44,236 bases of DNA from Pseudonocardia sp. (GTDB taxonomy: Bacteria; Actinomycetota; Actinomycetes; Mycobacteriales; Pseudonocardiaceae): assembly GCA_025869365.1 (NCBI GenBank), contig JAOZVV010000026.1, positions 35,869 through 80,104 of the forward strand, given 5' to 3'. The notes beneath the pieces are model-generated. The model made no database searches. It was not told where the DNA came from and saw only the letters and a program-made list of their open reading frames with translations. Positions 8,053-16,350 of the stretch are shown here, piece after piece; position 1 is the stretch's first letter, and each line of letters starts with the position of its first letter. The position numbers and the translations under genes are program-made.

Positions 8053-8484
8053 GTGACCCCACGTGACCTCGACGCCGACCACGCCCGGCCGGAGGGCGTC
8101 CCCGACGAGCTCGTCACCGCCGTCGGGCGGTTCTCCGAGATGCTCGAACGCATCGAACGGGCCCGCGGCGCCCTCTACGAGTTCCACCAGCTCATGGGTG
8201 GCGCAGACGCGATGCTCGACGACGTCGTCGAGGGCCTGCGCTCGACCGGGCACGAGAACTGGGCCGCGCGGATCGAGAAGGAGCTCGTCGGGCGCAACGC
8301 CATCCCGGGGCGATGGAGCTTCCAGATCGTCGAGGAGTTCGACGACGGCTACTACGACATCCTGCGCGCCCTCGAACGTGACGTCCGGGAGGACACGATG
8401 GGCGGGCGCCGGCACGTGTTCGAGGCGGAGATGAAGCAGCGCAGGCGAACCCACGGCGAGCCGCACCACGACGCGACGCCCTAG
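8053..8484 (+). CDS. Conserved actinobacterial hypothetical protein, 143 aa
   Basis: A soluble, charged 143-residue protein of a type often seen in Actinobacteria without assigned function. Recognisable conserved stretches are RFSEMLERIERARGALYEFHQLMGGAD, VGRNAIPGRWSFQIVEEFDDGYYD and a basic tail MGGRRHVFEAEMKQRRRTHG. The N-terminal half is predicted to be helical, possibly coiled-coil. It starts at GTG 8053. Its TAG stop shares the palindrome CTAG (8481-8484) with the stop of the convergent gene. Function unknown. Confidence 0.8.
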   Translation: MTPRDLDADHARPEGVPDELVTAVGRFSEMLERIERARGALYEFHQLMGGADAMLDDVVEGLRSTGHENWAARIEKELVGRNAIPGRWSFQIVEEFDDGYYDILRALERDVREDTMGGRRHVFEAEMKQRRRTHGEPHHDATP

Positions 8485-9350
8485 GTCCGGAACTGACAGA
8501 GGTCCGGATCGGGGCGCCCGGTCCCGGGCCGGGGCTCGAACGAGATGTGCACGTGATCGAAGTGGTTCTCGGTGGAGTCCCCGCGGTCCTCCATGCGCTC
8601 CCACCCGTCGCCGTAGTTGATCCGCTGCTTCCAGATCACGTAGGAGATGCCGAGGGCTCCCTGGTTCCGCAGCGCGCAGGAGGCGATGCGGTCCCCCTCC
8701 GCGCCGGTCGTCATGAGGTCGATCGCCAGGCCGCGGGGGTGGTCCGAGACGCGTCCGCGGCCCGCGACGCCGATCAGGTCCGGCTCGTCGTAGAGGCAGG
8801 TCAGGAACCGGGCGGACTCGCGGACCCAGGACTTCACCCCGCCCAGGACGGAGAGGTCCGCGTCGCAGTTCACCCGGGCCGCGCGCTCCTCCTCGGCCTT
8901 CCGTGCGAGATCCGCGAGACCCACCGCCTTGAGCAGGCCGTTCGCGTCGACACGGTCGTCGTCACGCAGGAAGGCGACCGGGAGGACGCTCCCGCGCCGC
9001 GCCGCGGGCTCCTCGGCGGTCCCCGGGACATCCCCCGGGGCATGCTCGGCGGCCAGCCCGACACCCGCCTCGGTGAGGGTGCTCGCCGGCCCGCGCGTCA
9101 GCAGGTCCGCGCCCGGGACCAGCACGGTGAGGATCCCGCCGGTGAGCGCGGCGCCGCCGATGGCGCGGCGGACCGCGGAACGGTCCACACCGGACGGGCG
9201 CGGGGCCGCGCGCCGCGAGGAGGTTCCGGAGGAAGGCGGCACGTGCCGGCGCGCGGGCGGGGCCGCGACGCCCCGGTCCTGCAGGAGGCGTACGTCCGCC
9301 TGCGGACCGGGATGTGCGCCGCGGCCGCCGGGGGAGCGGTGCCGGGACAC
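8481..9350 (-). CDS. Exported ARB_07466-type (peptidase M15-like) protein
   Basis: A 289-residue protein with a basic proline-rich N-terminus, one hydrophobic segment (~63-80, IGGAALTGGILTVLVPGADLL), a linker, and a C-terminal ARB_07466-type domain. That domain shows KSWVRESARFLTCLYDEPDLIGV, RVSDHPRGLAIDL, LRNQGALGISYVIWKQRINYG and ENHFDHVHISF. The SDHPRGLAIDL and HFDHVH elements correspond to the zinc ligands of the M15/LAS peptidase fold, suggesting a cell-wall role outside the membrane. The start at GTG 9350 is supported by the shared N-terminus MxRHRSPxGR with the paralogue at 10731-11741. Confidence 0.82.
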   Translation of the reverse strand: MSRHRSPGGRGAHPGPQADVRLLQDRGVAAPPARRHVPPSSGTSSRRAAPRPSGVDRSAVRRAIGGAALTGGILTVLVPGADLLTRGPASTLTEAGVGLAAEHAPGDVPGTAEEPAARRGSVLPVAFLRDDDRVDANGLLKAVGLADLARKAEEERAARVNCDADLSVLGGVKSWVRESARFLTCLYDEPDLIGVAGRGRVSDHPRGLAIDLMTTGAEGDRIASCALRNQGALGISYVIWKQRINYGDGWERMEDRGDSTENHFDHVHISFEPRPGTGRPDPDLCQFRT

Positions 9351-9593
9351 GACTGCCTTCCTCGCACGGGGCCCGGGCGGACCACCGGCCTCGGGGGAGC
9401 CGGTGGATCACTCGAGATCCGGGTCCGTCGGGGATCCGGGCCGTCGCGCTTGTCCACACGGTATCGACCTGGTCACTGTCTGCCGGGATCCCATGACTCT
9501 CGGTGAGTCGGCCGGACGGCGCACCGCGGCCAGCGGTCGGCATGATCCGACGAGCGCGCCGACCGAACTACACCGCTGTCATCCTGGGCGGTG

Positions 9594-10673
9594 TCACCCC
9601 AGGCCGACGACGTCCGCGATCACCGACCTCGGCGTCGGCCGCCGCTCCTGACCAGGGCTGTCGTGTACCACGAGGAGCCGGGCGGGCCCCGGGCCGGGGA
9701 GCAGCGCGATGCCCTCCGCGTGGTCCTCCCCCGAGCCGTGCGGCAGCTCGCCCACGAGGCTGACGCGGTCCCCGCGGACCAGTCGGGGGCCGTCCGTGCC
9801 CGCCGCGTCGTGCCAGCGGTAGAGCCGCACGGGACCGGACAGTGCCATCGACGGGCCCGCCAGCACCAGCAGGTCGTCCCCGTGCGGGCACAGGTCCCGC
9901 ACGCCGAGGCCGCCGAGATCGAGCAGGTGGGTGCGGTAGCGGGTGCCGTCCGGCAGCACGTCGAGGACGAGCCGGCCGCCGTCGGCCGGGTCCGGCCGCG
10001 GCACGATCTCCAGCACGACGGCCCAGCCGCGGAGCACCGGCCCGCGCAGGCCGACGTACACGGAGGTGCCGTGCACCGCGATCCCCTCGACGTCCAGGCC
10101 GTTGTCCTTCGACGGGATGGAGAGGAACGGGCCGATCAACGGGTCGTCGGCCAGCAGGTCCGCGAGCCCGATCGACCCCGGGGCGCCGACCAGCGCGGAG
10201 CGTTCCCCGGCCGGGGTGGCCCGGACGGGCGCGGGCGGCCCGTCCGCGTAGGTCTGCACCGCCAGCCGGGCGATCACGAACCGGTTCGGCTCGCGCCGCA
10301 CCTTCGCCAGGCGCCGGAAGGCCTTCTCCTCGGTGTGCCTGAGTTTGATCTGTTTGCGCACCAGGCTGTGCGAGCCGATGACCCACAGATGCTCCGCGGT
10401 ACGGGCGAGGCCCTCGACGTCCACCTCCTCCGCCGGGCCGCCGGGCAGTTCGACGAGCTCGGCGAGGGCGAAGGTCGTCGCCCGGTCCGCGACGGTGGGT
10501 GCGTACGGGGAGTCGAGCTCGAGACGCTCGATCGTCGCGGTCTCGTCCCCGGCCAGCCACACGGTGGAGCCCTCGACGCGCACGGCCGAGAGGTTGACGT
10601 GGTTTCCCGTCCGGACCGTGTCCCCGCCGAAGAACAGCTCGACCTGTCGCTCGACCTGCATCTCGACGCCCAT
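9594..10673 (-). CDS. DUF3616 domain protein
   Basis: A 359-residue protein matching the DUF3616 pattern: an N-terminal LSAVRVEGSTVWLAGDET segment, EEVDVEGLARTAEHLWVIGSHS, DVEGIAVHGTSVYVGLRGPVLRG and SGEDHAEGIALLPG. The repeated WLAGD/LWVIG/VYVGLRG segments indicate a beta-propeller-like fold. No signal peptide is obvious. The start could be 10673 or the in-frame ATG at 10661 (MQVERQV). It sits between two paralogous exported ARB_07466-type genes on the same strand, which may be chance or a duplication that spanned it. Biochemical function unknown. Confidence 0.8.
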   Translation of the reverse strand: MGVEMQVERQVELFFGGDTVRTGNHVNLSAVRVEGSTVWLAGDETATIERLELDSPYAPTVADRATTFALAELVELPGGPAEEVDVEGLARTAEHLWVIGSHSLVRKQIKLRHTEEKAFRRLAKVRREPNRFVIARLAVQTYADGPPAPVRATPAGERSALVGAPGSIGLADLLADDPLIGPFLSIPSKDNGLDVEGIAVHGTSVYVGLRGPVLRGWAVVLEIVPRPDPADGGRLVLDVLPDGTRYRTHLLDLGGLGVRDLCPHGDDLLVLAGPSMALSGPVRLYRWHDAAGTDGPRLVRGDRVSLVGELPHGSGEDHAEGIALLPGPGPARLLVVHDSPGQERRPTPRSVIADVVGLG

Positions 10674-10730
10674 GCCGATGTTTCTACCGTCTCGGGCCCG
10701 TCCGGTGCCCGGATCGTGACCGCACAGGGG

Positions 10731-11741
10731 TCAGCAGGTGACGGGGGCGCCGCCCGGTGTGCTCTTGTCGAACGACACGTGCACGTGGTCGAAGTGGTTC
10801 GCGGTGTCGCCGCCGCGGTCCTCCATCGGCTCCCAGCCGTTGCCGAAGTTGATCTGCTGCTCCCAGATCACGTAGGAGATCCCGAGCGCGTCCCTGTTCT
10901 CCAGGGCGCACGCGGCCAGGGAGTCCCCGGTCGCGCGGTCCACCATGAAGTCCGCGGCGAGCCCGGACGGGTGGTCCGACGTCCCGGCGCGGCCGCCGAC
11001 GCCGAGGACCTGGGGCTCGTCGAACTGGCAGCCGAGGAACTCGGCCGCGTCCCGGACCCAGGGCCGCACCGCGCCCAGCCCGCCGAGGTCGATCCCGCAG
11101 CTCGTGGCACCGGAGGAGGACACGGCCGAGGTGGTGGCCCGGGCCTTCGCCGCGGCCTCCGCCTCGAGGGCCTTGCGCTGCTCCTCGAGGCGCTGTGCCG
11201 TGCGGGTCGCCTCCTCGCCCGCGCTGCGGACGGCGCCGGTGAGCTCGTCGACGTTCAGGGTCGGCGGGGGATCGGCGAGCGTCGTCCGGGCACCGGGCCC
11301 GGCGGTGGGGCCGGTCGTGCCCGTCTCGTCGGAGGCGTCCGGGCTGTCACCGCCCGAGCCGGACAGGAGGAACGCGGCCGTCGTGGGGCGCTGGTCCTCG
11401 ACCGAGGTACCGGCGATCGGGACGGCCGCGCCGACGACGGCGAAGGCGCCGCCTGCCGCGACCGCGACCGCCGCGCTCCGGCGCAGCGTGCCGGTACGTC
11501 CCGACGTCGAGGAGCGGGGCGCTGGCCCGCCCGGCCGAGGCGCGGCGTGTCCTCCGTACGGGCGCCCCTCACGGGGGTGCACCGGTCCGGCCGGGACCGG
11601 GATGTCGGGGTGACGGACCCGGGGGGTGCCGTCCTGGTCGGTGGACCGGACCGCGTCCCCCACCCGTCTCGCCGGCTGGGGAAACGGCGAGCTCGGGTGG
11701 GGGATCGCGGCGCGGCCTCGTGGGGAGCGATGCCGTGCCAC
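10731..11741 (-). CDS. Exported ARB_07466-type (peptidase M15-like) protein, paralogue
   Basis: A 336-residue paralogue of the 8481-9350 product. A basic N-terminus is followed by a membrane segment at ~85-105 (SAAVAVAAGGAFAVVGAAVPIAG), a Thr/Pro/Gly linker, a short helical coiled-coil (VDELTGAVRSAGEEATRTAQRLEEQRKALEAEAAAKARA) and the C-terminal domain. That domain carries RPWVRDAAEFLGCQFDEPQVLGV, SDHPSGLAADF, LGISYVIWEQQINFG and NHFDHVHVSF. The coiled coil is typical of extracellular cell-wall hydrolases such as NlpC/P60 and RpfB relatives. The start is GTG 11741; the N-terminus MARHRSPRGR matches the paralogue. Confidence 0.84.
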   Translation of the reverse strand: MARHRSPRGRAAIPHPSSPFPQPARRVGDAVRSTDQDGTPRVRHPDIPVPAGPVHPREGRPYGGHAAPRPGGPAPRSSTSGRTGTLRRSAAVAVAAGGAFAVVGAAVPIAGTSVEDQRPTTAAFLLSGSGGDSPDASDETGTTGPTAGPGARTTLADPPPTLNVDELTGAVRSAGEEATRTAQRLEEQRKALEAEAAAKARATTSAVSSSGATSCGIDLGGLGAVRPWVRDAAEFLGCQFDEPQVLGVGGRAGTSDHPSGLAADFMVDRATGDSLAACALENRDALGISYVIWEQQINFGNGWEPMEDRGGDTANHFDHVHVSFDKSTPGGAPVTC

Positions 11742-12303
11742 TTACCTGCAACCTTTCGGTTCCCTGCGGTCGACGGTCGCGACGGGAGTCCGGTCGGGGG
11801 TACCGGCGGACCTGGGGGGTGATCCGTGTCCCGTTCGTGATGTGGCCGTCATCGACCCGCGATCGACGCTAGGGGGTAAGCCCGACCTATGCCCTGCCGG
11901 GTTGCCTCGCTGAGCCGATCGTGATCCCGCGCGAGACGAACGGTGTCACGGAAGGTGAGCGACCGCCTGGCCGTCGATCGCGACAGCAACGTTGCCGTTC
12001 GTCGGTGATCAGGCACCGGACATCGACGCCGGGCGCGACGAACGGTCGATCGCTAGGCCGGAGGGCCTATCGCCTCCGGGGCCCGTCCGGCCGTTCGGCC
12101 GAAGGGTCGGGGGTGGGGCGCGACGGGGAATGGGCGATCGGTCCGACCGGCGATGTGACCGTCGTCGCAGAACGCAGTCGTGGGGGAGCGTACGGGTCTT
12201 CCGGTCGGCCGGGTGACGGGCCGGCGCGGGTGGGAGCAGGAGAGCGCGGTGCGGACCGCGGCGGCGCCCCGGTGATGATCGGGGAGCGGGGCGCCGCCGA
12301 GGG
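11742..12303. other. Intergenic stretch without a convincing gene
   Basis: No reading frame here shows actinobacterial codon bias together with a recognisable protein. The part next to 11741 should hold the promoter and long leader of the ARB_07466-type gene; a minus-strand TAGCGT at about 11866-11871 is a possible -10. The plus-strand GGGGGTACC ... GGGGGGTGATCC pieces at about 11796-11824 resemble fragments of a ydaO leader, but on the wrong strand and without its conserved 3' half. Confidence 0.4.
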
Positions 12304-12528
12304 TCAGCCCCTGCCGGACCGGTGCCGCCCGCCGAGGGTGCCGGGCAGGCCCCCGCGGTGGATGTACTCGGCCTCCTCGGCCAGCTCCCGGGTGACGCAC
12401 GGCCAGTTCGCCGCCACGCCGGAGGACTCTCTGCATTCACGGCAGTAGCCCTGCGGATCGGGAGTGTGTTGGGCGAGGGTGCGCTGCAGCAGGTCGGGCA
12501 TGTTGGACAAGATGGACGCGAGCGCCAC
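12304..12528 (-). CDS. Small cysteine-rich hypothetical protein, 74 aa
   Basis: A 74-residue protein starting at GTG 12528, with a clear GGAGGTGA Shine-Dalgarno 6-7 nt upstream. The N-terminal half is helical (ILSNMPDLLQRTLAQH), followed by a CRECR pair and a single WPC cysteine (YCRECRESSGVAANWPC), a pattern that could bind a metal or be redox-active. The C-terminus is short and basic. Small proteins of this look occur widely in Actinobacteria without known function. Codon bias supports it. Confidence 0.7.
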   Translation of the reverse strand: MALASILSNMPDLLQRTLAQHTPDPQGYCRECRESSGVAANWPCVTRELAEEAEYIHRGGLPGTLGGRHRSGRG

Positions 12529-12557
12529 TGACTGTCACCTCCAGGAATGTGGCGGCG

Positions 12558-12587
12558 ACGCTAGCTGTCCTGCTCCGTTCGGTGGAA
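12558..12587 (-). promoter_or_regulatory. Predicted promoter of the 74-aa gene
   Basis: On the minus strand TTCCAC (12582-12587) and TAGCGT (12558-12563) are separated by 18 nt, fitting a housekeeping-type promoter. Transcription would start near 12551, about 23 nt before the GTG start. Confidence 0.4.
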
Positions 12588-13068
12588 CCCGGGGGCGTGA
12601 CGCTTGGGTTAACTCTCCGTAGCTCGAGAGTGGTGTCCCGCGGGGCGGGGTACTCCGTGCGTCCGTGCTGCACGGACCGGAACGGATGCCCTGGTCGTCG
12701 ACGTGGAAGCGGTCGACGGCGGCAGCGCTCCGGGGGCTGCGACGGTCCCCGCCCGGCCCGTCGCAGTCCCGTGTCGGGCCCGCCGGGCGCCGGTCGCACA
12801 CAGCTTCCGGCGGGCGGGTGGCGGCTCGCGAATCACCCGGGCGGCTGTCACTCCGAGTGCTGACCGGCGCGGCACGGCCGGACGGCGACGGCGGCGGACG
12901 CCCGAGGCGGACGCCGGTAGCGGCGGCTCGGGCGACGCCCGCGGTGACGAGGTGGGGGTGACGTTCCGGCGCTTGCTCTTGCAAGTGCAGGCCGCGTCCC
13001 GGACGATGGGCCTGTAAGCGTGTGTCCGGGCCTCGGTCCGGGTGTCAGGATCCGGAGGAGCACGGGGC
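12588..13068. other. Intergenic stretch without a convincing gene
   Basis: Open frames on both strands here are arginine/proline-rich high-GC shadows with no family resemblance. The right end (from about 13020) probably carries the promoter and leader of the small gene starting at 13069. Confidence 0.4.
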
Positions 13069-13344
13069 GTGGACGGCGAGCGCAGGGGCGAACCCGCGGC
13101 GATCAGTGACACCGTCACTGTCACCTGTGCCATCGACAGCCAGGCCCATCAGATCCCGGACTCCGAGCTCACCGCGCCCTACGCGCTGCGCAGCGGCCGC
13201 TACCGCGCCGTCTGCGGATGTGTCGTCACCGCCGCGCCGATGGTCCAGCCCGAGGGCGAGGCCTGCCGCACCTGCACCGCGCTCGTCGCGCCGCCCGAGC
13301 GGGCCCGCCGCGGACGCCACGGCTTCCGTCGCCTGCTCGCCTGA
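13069..13344 (+). CDS. Small actinobacterial hypothetical protein, 91 aa
   Basis: A 91-residue protein. GTG 13069 was chosen over the in-frame GTG at 13042 because GGAGGAG (13054-13060) sits 8 nt upstream. The body VTCAIDSQAHQIPDSELTAPYALRSGRYRAVCGCVVTAAPMVQPEGEACRTC contains a CGC pair and a CRTC pair, which together could form a zinc site. The C-terminus is basic (RARRGRHGFRRLLA). Comparable small proteins occur in Pseudonocardiaceae relatives; function unknown. Confidence 0.68.
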   Translation: MDGERRGEPAAISDTVTVTCAIDSQAHQIPDSELTAPYALRSGRYRAVCGCVVTAAPMVQPEGEACRTCTALVAPPERARRGRHGFRRLLA

Positions 13345-13453
13345 CCAGTCTCGCGGGTGCGCGGCCCTCCGCACTGCAGGGCATCGTCGGCGCACAGCGC
13401 CACCACATGATCACCACACCTTTCCGACAGCCGGGCGCGGCATCGTCGATCCC

Positions 13454-13726
13454 ATGAGTGCACCGTCTCCCGTCCAGGCGGCCGAGGCCGTCACGTCCGC
13501 CGCGAGGGCCCCGCGCATGTTCTCGGTGCGCGCCACCGCCGCACTCTCGGCCGTCGCCCTGCTCGTCGGAGCGTGCGCGGGTCTCCTGCTCGGCGGGGCC
13601 GTAGTGGGTCCGGGTGCCGGCGGGCCGGGCGACCGGCTCGGCGGTCCGCCCGGGATGAGCCAGGACGCCGGGCCGGGCGCGGCGGCGGACGGCCTGCCCG
13701 AGACCGGAACCGCCACGTCCACCTGA
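13454..13726 (+). CDS. Small single-pass membrane protein, 90 aa
   Basis: A 90-residue protein with a short cytoplasmic N-terminus, one strongly hydrophobic helix at ~28-52 (AALSAVALLVGACAGLLLGGAVVG) and a Gly/Pro-rich tail. The GACAG within the helix faintly resembles a lipobox, but its position inside a long helix makes a membrane anchor more likely. No strong Shine-Dalgarno is visible before ATG 13454. It converges on the ArsR-type gene, with 8 nt between the stops. I do not recognise a family. Confidence 0.5.
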   Translation: MSAPSPVQAAEAVTSAARAPRMFSVRATAALSAVALLVGACAGLLLGGAVVGPGAGGPGDRLGGPPGMSQDAGPGAAADGLPETGTATST

Positions 13727-13734
13727 GACAGGGT

Positions 13735-14079
13735 TCAGGAGGGCGCCGCGGCCGGTCCGCCGGTGGTCTCCGCGTCCTGCTTGATCGTGGCCGGCCGGCG
13801 GTCCCACGTCGCGGACCGCTCGGCGAGCCAGCGCGAGGTGGCGTCCAGCGGGTCCACGCGCACCTCGTAGCGCACCTCGCGGCCGCGCCGGACGCGCGCG
13901 ACGACCTGCGCCGCCTCCAGGACCTGCAGGTGTTTGACGACGGCCTGCCGGGACACCGGCAGGGACGCGGCGAGCGTCGTCGCGGTGGCGCCACCGGCGT
14001 CGCCGAGCGCACGCAGGATCCGCCTGCGGGTGGGGTCGGCGAGTGCGGCGAGCACGTCGCCCACCTGGTCGTCGGTCAT
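13735..14079 (-). CDS. ArsR-family helix-turn-helix regulator
   Basis: A 114-residue winged-helix repressor. DVLAALADPTRRRILRALGDAGGATATTLAASLPVSRQAVVKHLQVLEAAQVVARVRRGREVRYEVR is a typical ArsR/SmtB HTH of the subgroup paired with SRPBCC proteins. No cysteine metal-binding motif is present in the recognition helix region, so metal sensing is unlikely. The ATG at 14079 overlaps the upstream SRPBCC gene by 4 nt (ATGA), indicating one transcript and coupled translation. It probably autoregulates this two-gene operon. Confidence 0.88.
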   Translation of the reverse strand: MTDDQVGDVLAALADPTRRRILRALGDAGGATATTLAASLPVSRQAVVKHLQVLEAAQVVARVRRGREVRYEVRVDPLDATSRWLAERSATWDRRPATIKQDAETTGGPAAAPS

Positions 14080-14519
14080 GCGGCCGCTTCGCACTCCTTC
14101 TTGGCCACGCCGAGCTGGAACTGCCAGCCGACGGTGTTCCCCTCGACGGCGATCGCGTTGTCCTCGGCCGCGGAGTAGAGCGCTGCGAACCCGCTCTCGA
14201 CGACGCGGAGCAGCGTCCCCCCGCCCTGCGCCTCCACCACGAACTCCACCAGCGTGGACGTGCCCTCCGTGAGCGGTTCGGTGGTGTACTCCGCCCCGCG
14301 GAAGGCGATCCGGTCCGGGGCGTCGCCCGGCACGGGCAGCACGGTGAACCGGCCGTAGGGCGGTGCCTCGACGACGGCGACCTCGCCCGCCCAGCTCACG
14401 GTCTGCTTCGAACGGTCGCCGTCGCCGATCCACCAGCCCGGCACGCTCACGAGCTCCCGCACGCGCTCGGGCGGCGCGGCGATCACGATCTCGCGTTCGA
14501 TCCGGTCCACGATCTCCAT
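14076..14519 (-). CDS. SRPBCC (AHSA1/START-like) protein
   Basis: A 147-residue helix-grip protein of the Aha1/START-like group. IEREIVIAAPPERVRELVSVPGWWIGDGD, TTEPLTEGTSTLVEFVVEAQGGGTLLRVVESGF and the C-terminal AVEGNTVGWQFQLGVAKKECEA define the hydrophobic ligand cavity fold. ATG 14519 is preceded by GGAGGGG. It lies upstream of and overlaps an ArsR regulator, a pairing common in Actinobacteria in which the SRPBCC protein is thought to bind a small hydrophobic ligand. The ligand here is unknown. Confidence 0.87.
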   Translation of the reverse strand: MEIVDRIEREIVIAAPPERVRELVSVPGWWIGDGDRSKQTVSWAGEVAVVEAPPYGRFTVLPVPGDAPDRIAFRGAEYTTEPLTEGTSTLVEFVVEAQGGGTLLRVVESGFAALYSAAEDNAIAVEGNTVGWQFQLGVAKKECEAAA

Positions 14520-14642
14520 GGCGGTCCCCTCCGTCGTCGATGTGCTACCGCACAGTTGCACAGGGATCGGACCATGTGCAACCGCGTGGTGGCACGTCGG
14601 TCAGGACTGGCGTTCGGCCCGCGAGGGCAACAAGGTGTGACG

Positions 14643-15200
14643 ATGGACTGGACCACGATCCGTGAGGGCGACGTGACGACGGCTCAGCACGCCGAGCTGG
14701 CGACCCTCCTGCGCGGTGCCTTCGCGCACCTCCCGGGTCTCTACCAGGGGCTGCGGACCTGGTCCGGGCTGCGTCCGGAGTCCCGGGTGGTCGGTCGCGA
14801 CGCCGACGGGACGGCCGCGGCGGCGGGCGTCCTTCGCCGGTTCATCCAGGTCGGGCACACCGACCAGCTGGTGGCGGTGGTGGGGATCGTGGCCGTGCGG
14901 CCGTCCCTGCAGGGCCGCGGGACCGGCGGGGACCTGATGAAGCGCGTCAACGCCCATCTCGCGGACCTGCAGGTGCCCTTCGGCATCCTGACCTGCGCGG
15001 ACAGGCACGTCGCGTTCTACGGGCGGGCGGGCTGGCACCGGCTCACCCCGCCGCGTCGGGCGGTCTTCTCCCGGGACGACACCGGCGAGGCCGCGCCCTT
15101 CGCGGACGAGATCGAGCCGAACACGCTGGTGCTGCCGGTCGCCGCGGCGCTCGCGGACTGGCCCGAGGGGGACCTGTTCTGGCACTGCGCCCCGATCTGA
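14643..15200 (+). CDS. GNAT-family N-acetyltransferase
   Basis: A 185-residue GNAT enzyme. The acetyl-CoA pyrophosphate-binding loop is VAVRPSLQGRGTGGDLMKRVNAHL (Q/R-x-x-G-x-G), preceded by a central strand LVAVVGIVAV and followed by FGILTCADRHVAFYGRAGWHRL, the usual fourth and fifth strands. It resembles NodA-like aminoglycoside-acetyltransferase relatives, but the substrate cannot be inferred. ATG 14643 follows a weak AAGGTG Shine-Dalgarno and begins at the first alignable residue. The upstream gene is divergent. Confidence 0.85.
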   Translation: MDWTTIREGDVTTAQHAELATLLRGAFAHLPGLYQGLRTWSGLRPESRVVGRDADGTAAAAGVLRRFIQVGHTDQLVAVVGIVAVRPSLQGRGTGGDLMKRVNAHLADLQVPFGILTCADRHVAFYGRAGWHRLTPPRRAVFSRDDTGEAAPFADEIEPNTLVLPVAAALADWPEGDLFWHCAPI

Positions 15201-15215
15201 CACCGTCCCGGGGCG

Positions 15216-15238
15216 CAGCGGACGGAAAGTGTCCGCTG
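15216..15238 (+). terminator. Hairpin after the GNAT gene
   Basis: CAGCGGAC and GTCCGCTG form a perfect 8-bp stem around a 7-nt loop (ggaaagt), 16 nt after the GNAT stop. There is no U-run, as is usual for high-GC actinobacterial terminators. Confidence 0.5.
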
Positions 15239-15310
15239 GGGCTGTCAGGCTGGAGGTCCGGCCGTGCCGCCTCGGCCGGCGCACGGGTTCGCCCAGGAAC
15301 GGAGCACGAG

Positions 15311-15772
15311 ATGAGCCGTCACATCCAGGTCACCTTCGACGCGCACGACCCGCGTGCGCTGTCGTCGTTCTGGCGCGACGTCCTGGGCTACGTCCATCCC
15401 GGTCCCCCGGGGGTCGAGGTGGCCGAGGGCGTGGACCCGCTGGCCGCGTGGGACGACTTCCTCGCCCGCATCGGCGTTCCGGAGGACCAGCGCAACACGC
15501 GATCGGCCATCGAGGACCCGGAGGGGCACGGACCCCGGGTGTTCTTCCAGCAGGTGCCGGAGGACAAGGTCGCCAAGAACCGCGTCCACCTCGACGTCCG
15601 GGCCGCGCCCGGGCTGGCGGGCGACGACCGGATGGCGGCGCTGGAGGCGGAGTGCGAGCGGCTCGTCGCGCTGGGGGCGAGGCGAATCCGGCGGGACGAG
15701 CCCGCTCCGCCGATGAGCGCGGGCCACATCGTGATGACCGATCCCGAGGGGAACGAGTTCTGCCTCGACTGA
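15311..15772 (+). CDS. VOC-family (glyoxalase-like) protein
   Basis: A 153-residue protein of the vicinal-oxygen-chelate superfamily, glyoxalase-like subgroup. It begins IQVTFDAHDPRALSSFWRDVLGY, contains RVFFQQVPEDKVAKNRVHLDVRA, and ends SAGHIVMTDPEGNEFCLD. The His and Glu of HLDV and GNEFCLD are at metal-ligand positions. It could be a dioxygenase, an isomerase or a binding protein. GGAG lies upstream of ATG 15311. The convergent MarR gene ends 18 nt downstream. Confidence 0.87.
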   Translation: MSRHIQVTFDAHDPRALSSFWRDVLGYVHPGPPGVEVAEGVDPLAAWDDFLARIGVPEDQRNTRSAIEDPEGHGPRVFFQQVPEDKVAKNRVHLDVRAAPGLAGDDRMAALEAECERLVALGARRIRRDEPAPPMSAGHIVMTDPEGNEFCLD

Positions 15773-15790
15773 CGCTCGCCGTGGGTCGGC

Positions 15791-16273
15791 TCAGGCCGGG
15801 TCCGCCCACTCGGGAACGGTGAGAACGGCGCTCATCCGCTCGAGCTCGTCGCGGTGCAGCGCGCTGAGCCGTCCCAGGACGTCATCGCCCTGCGCGGTCA
15901 GGACGACCCGCACGACCCGGGCGTCGTCGGGGTCGACGGCCCGCGCCACCAGATCCTGCAACTGCGCGCGGTTGATCAGCTCGCCCATGCTGTGGTGCCG
16001 GAGCTGCAGGCGCTCGGCGAGCTCGCCGACGGTCGCCCACTCGCGACCCGGGAAACCCTTCAGCGCCAGCAGGAGCTGGTACTGCTGCGGGGTCAGGCCG
16101 TACCCGCGGACCGTCTCCTCGCTGAACCGCAGGTAGCGGCGGATCCCGAAGCGGAAGCGGGCCAGGGCCTCGAAGTCCTGCTTCGTCAGCGGAGCCGACC
16201 CCGACCGCTCTTCGCCCCTCACCGTCACACCGTCATGAGACCACGCGCCCGGCCGACCCGGGAAGCTCCTCAT
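15791..16273 (-). CDS. MarR-family transcriptional regulator
   Basis: A 160-residue MarR winged-helix protein: RFRFGIRRYLRFSEETVRGYGLTPQQYQLLLALKG (dimerisation and helix 1), ATVGELAERLQLRHHSMGELINRAQLQDLVARAVDPDDARVVRVVLTAQG (recognition helix and wing), then a C-terminal dimer helix. ATG 16273 is supported by GAGAAAGG upstream; a GTG at about 16228 is an alternative. It is divergent from the slipin gene, with 77 nt between starts, so it may control that gene and itself. Confidence 0.87.
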   Translation of the reverse strand: MRSFPGRPGAWSHDGVTVRGEERSGSAPLTKQDFEALARFRFGIRRYLRFSEETVRGYGLTPQQYQLLLALKGFPGREWATVGELAERLQLRHHSMGELINRAQLQDLVARAVDPDDARVVRVVLTAQGDDVLGRLSALHRDELERMSAVLTVPEWADPA

Positions 16274-16350
16274 CGCCTTTCTCTCGTGTTACGATATACG
16301 GCTCGTCGATCCGCCCCGCGGGAGGGACGCACGGACTCTGGAGGCGCGTG

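Noticed and set aside
8481-8484. Shared CTAG at the convergent stops as a special signal
   Set aside because: A 4-bp palindromic overlap of two TAG stops occurs by chance often enough to need no explanation.
11790-11840. Fragments resembling a ydaO (c-di-AMP) riboswitch, GGGGGTACC and GGGGGGTGATCC
   Set aside because: They are on the plus strand, opposite to the cell-wall gene, and the conserved 3' half (GTCAGCTAACCTCG-like) is missing.
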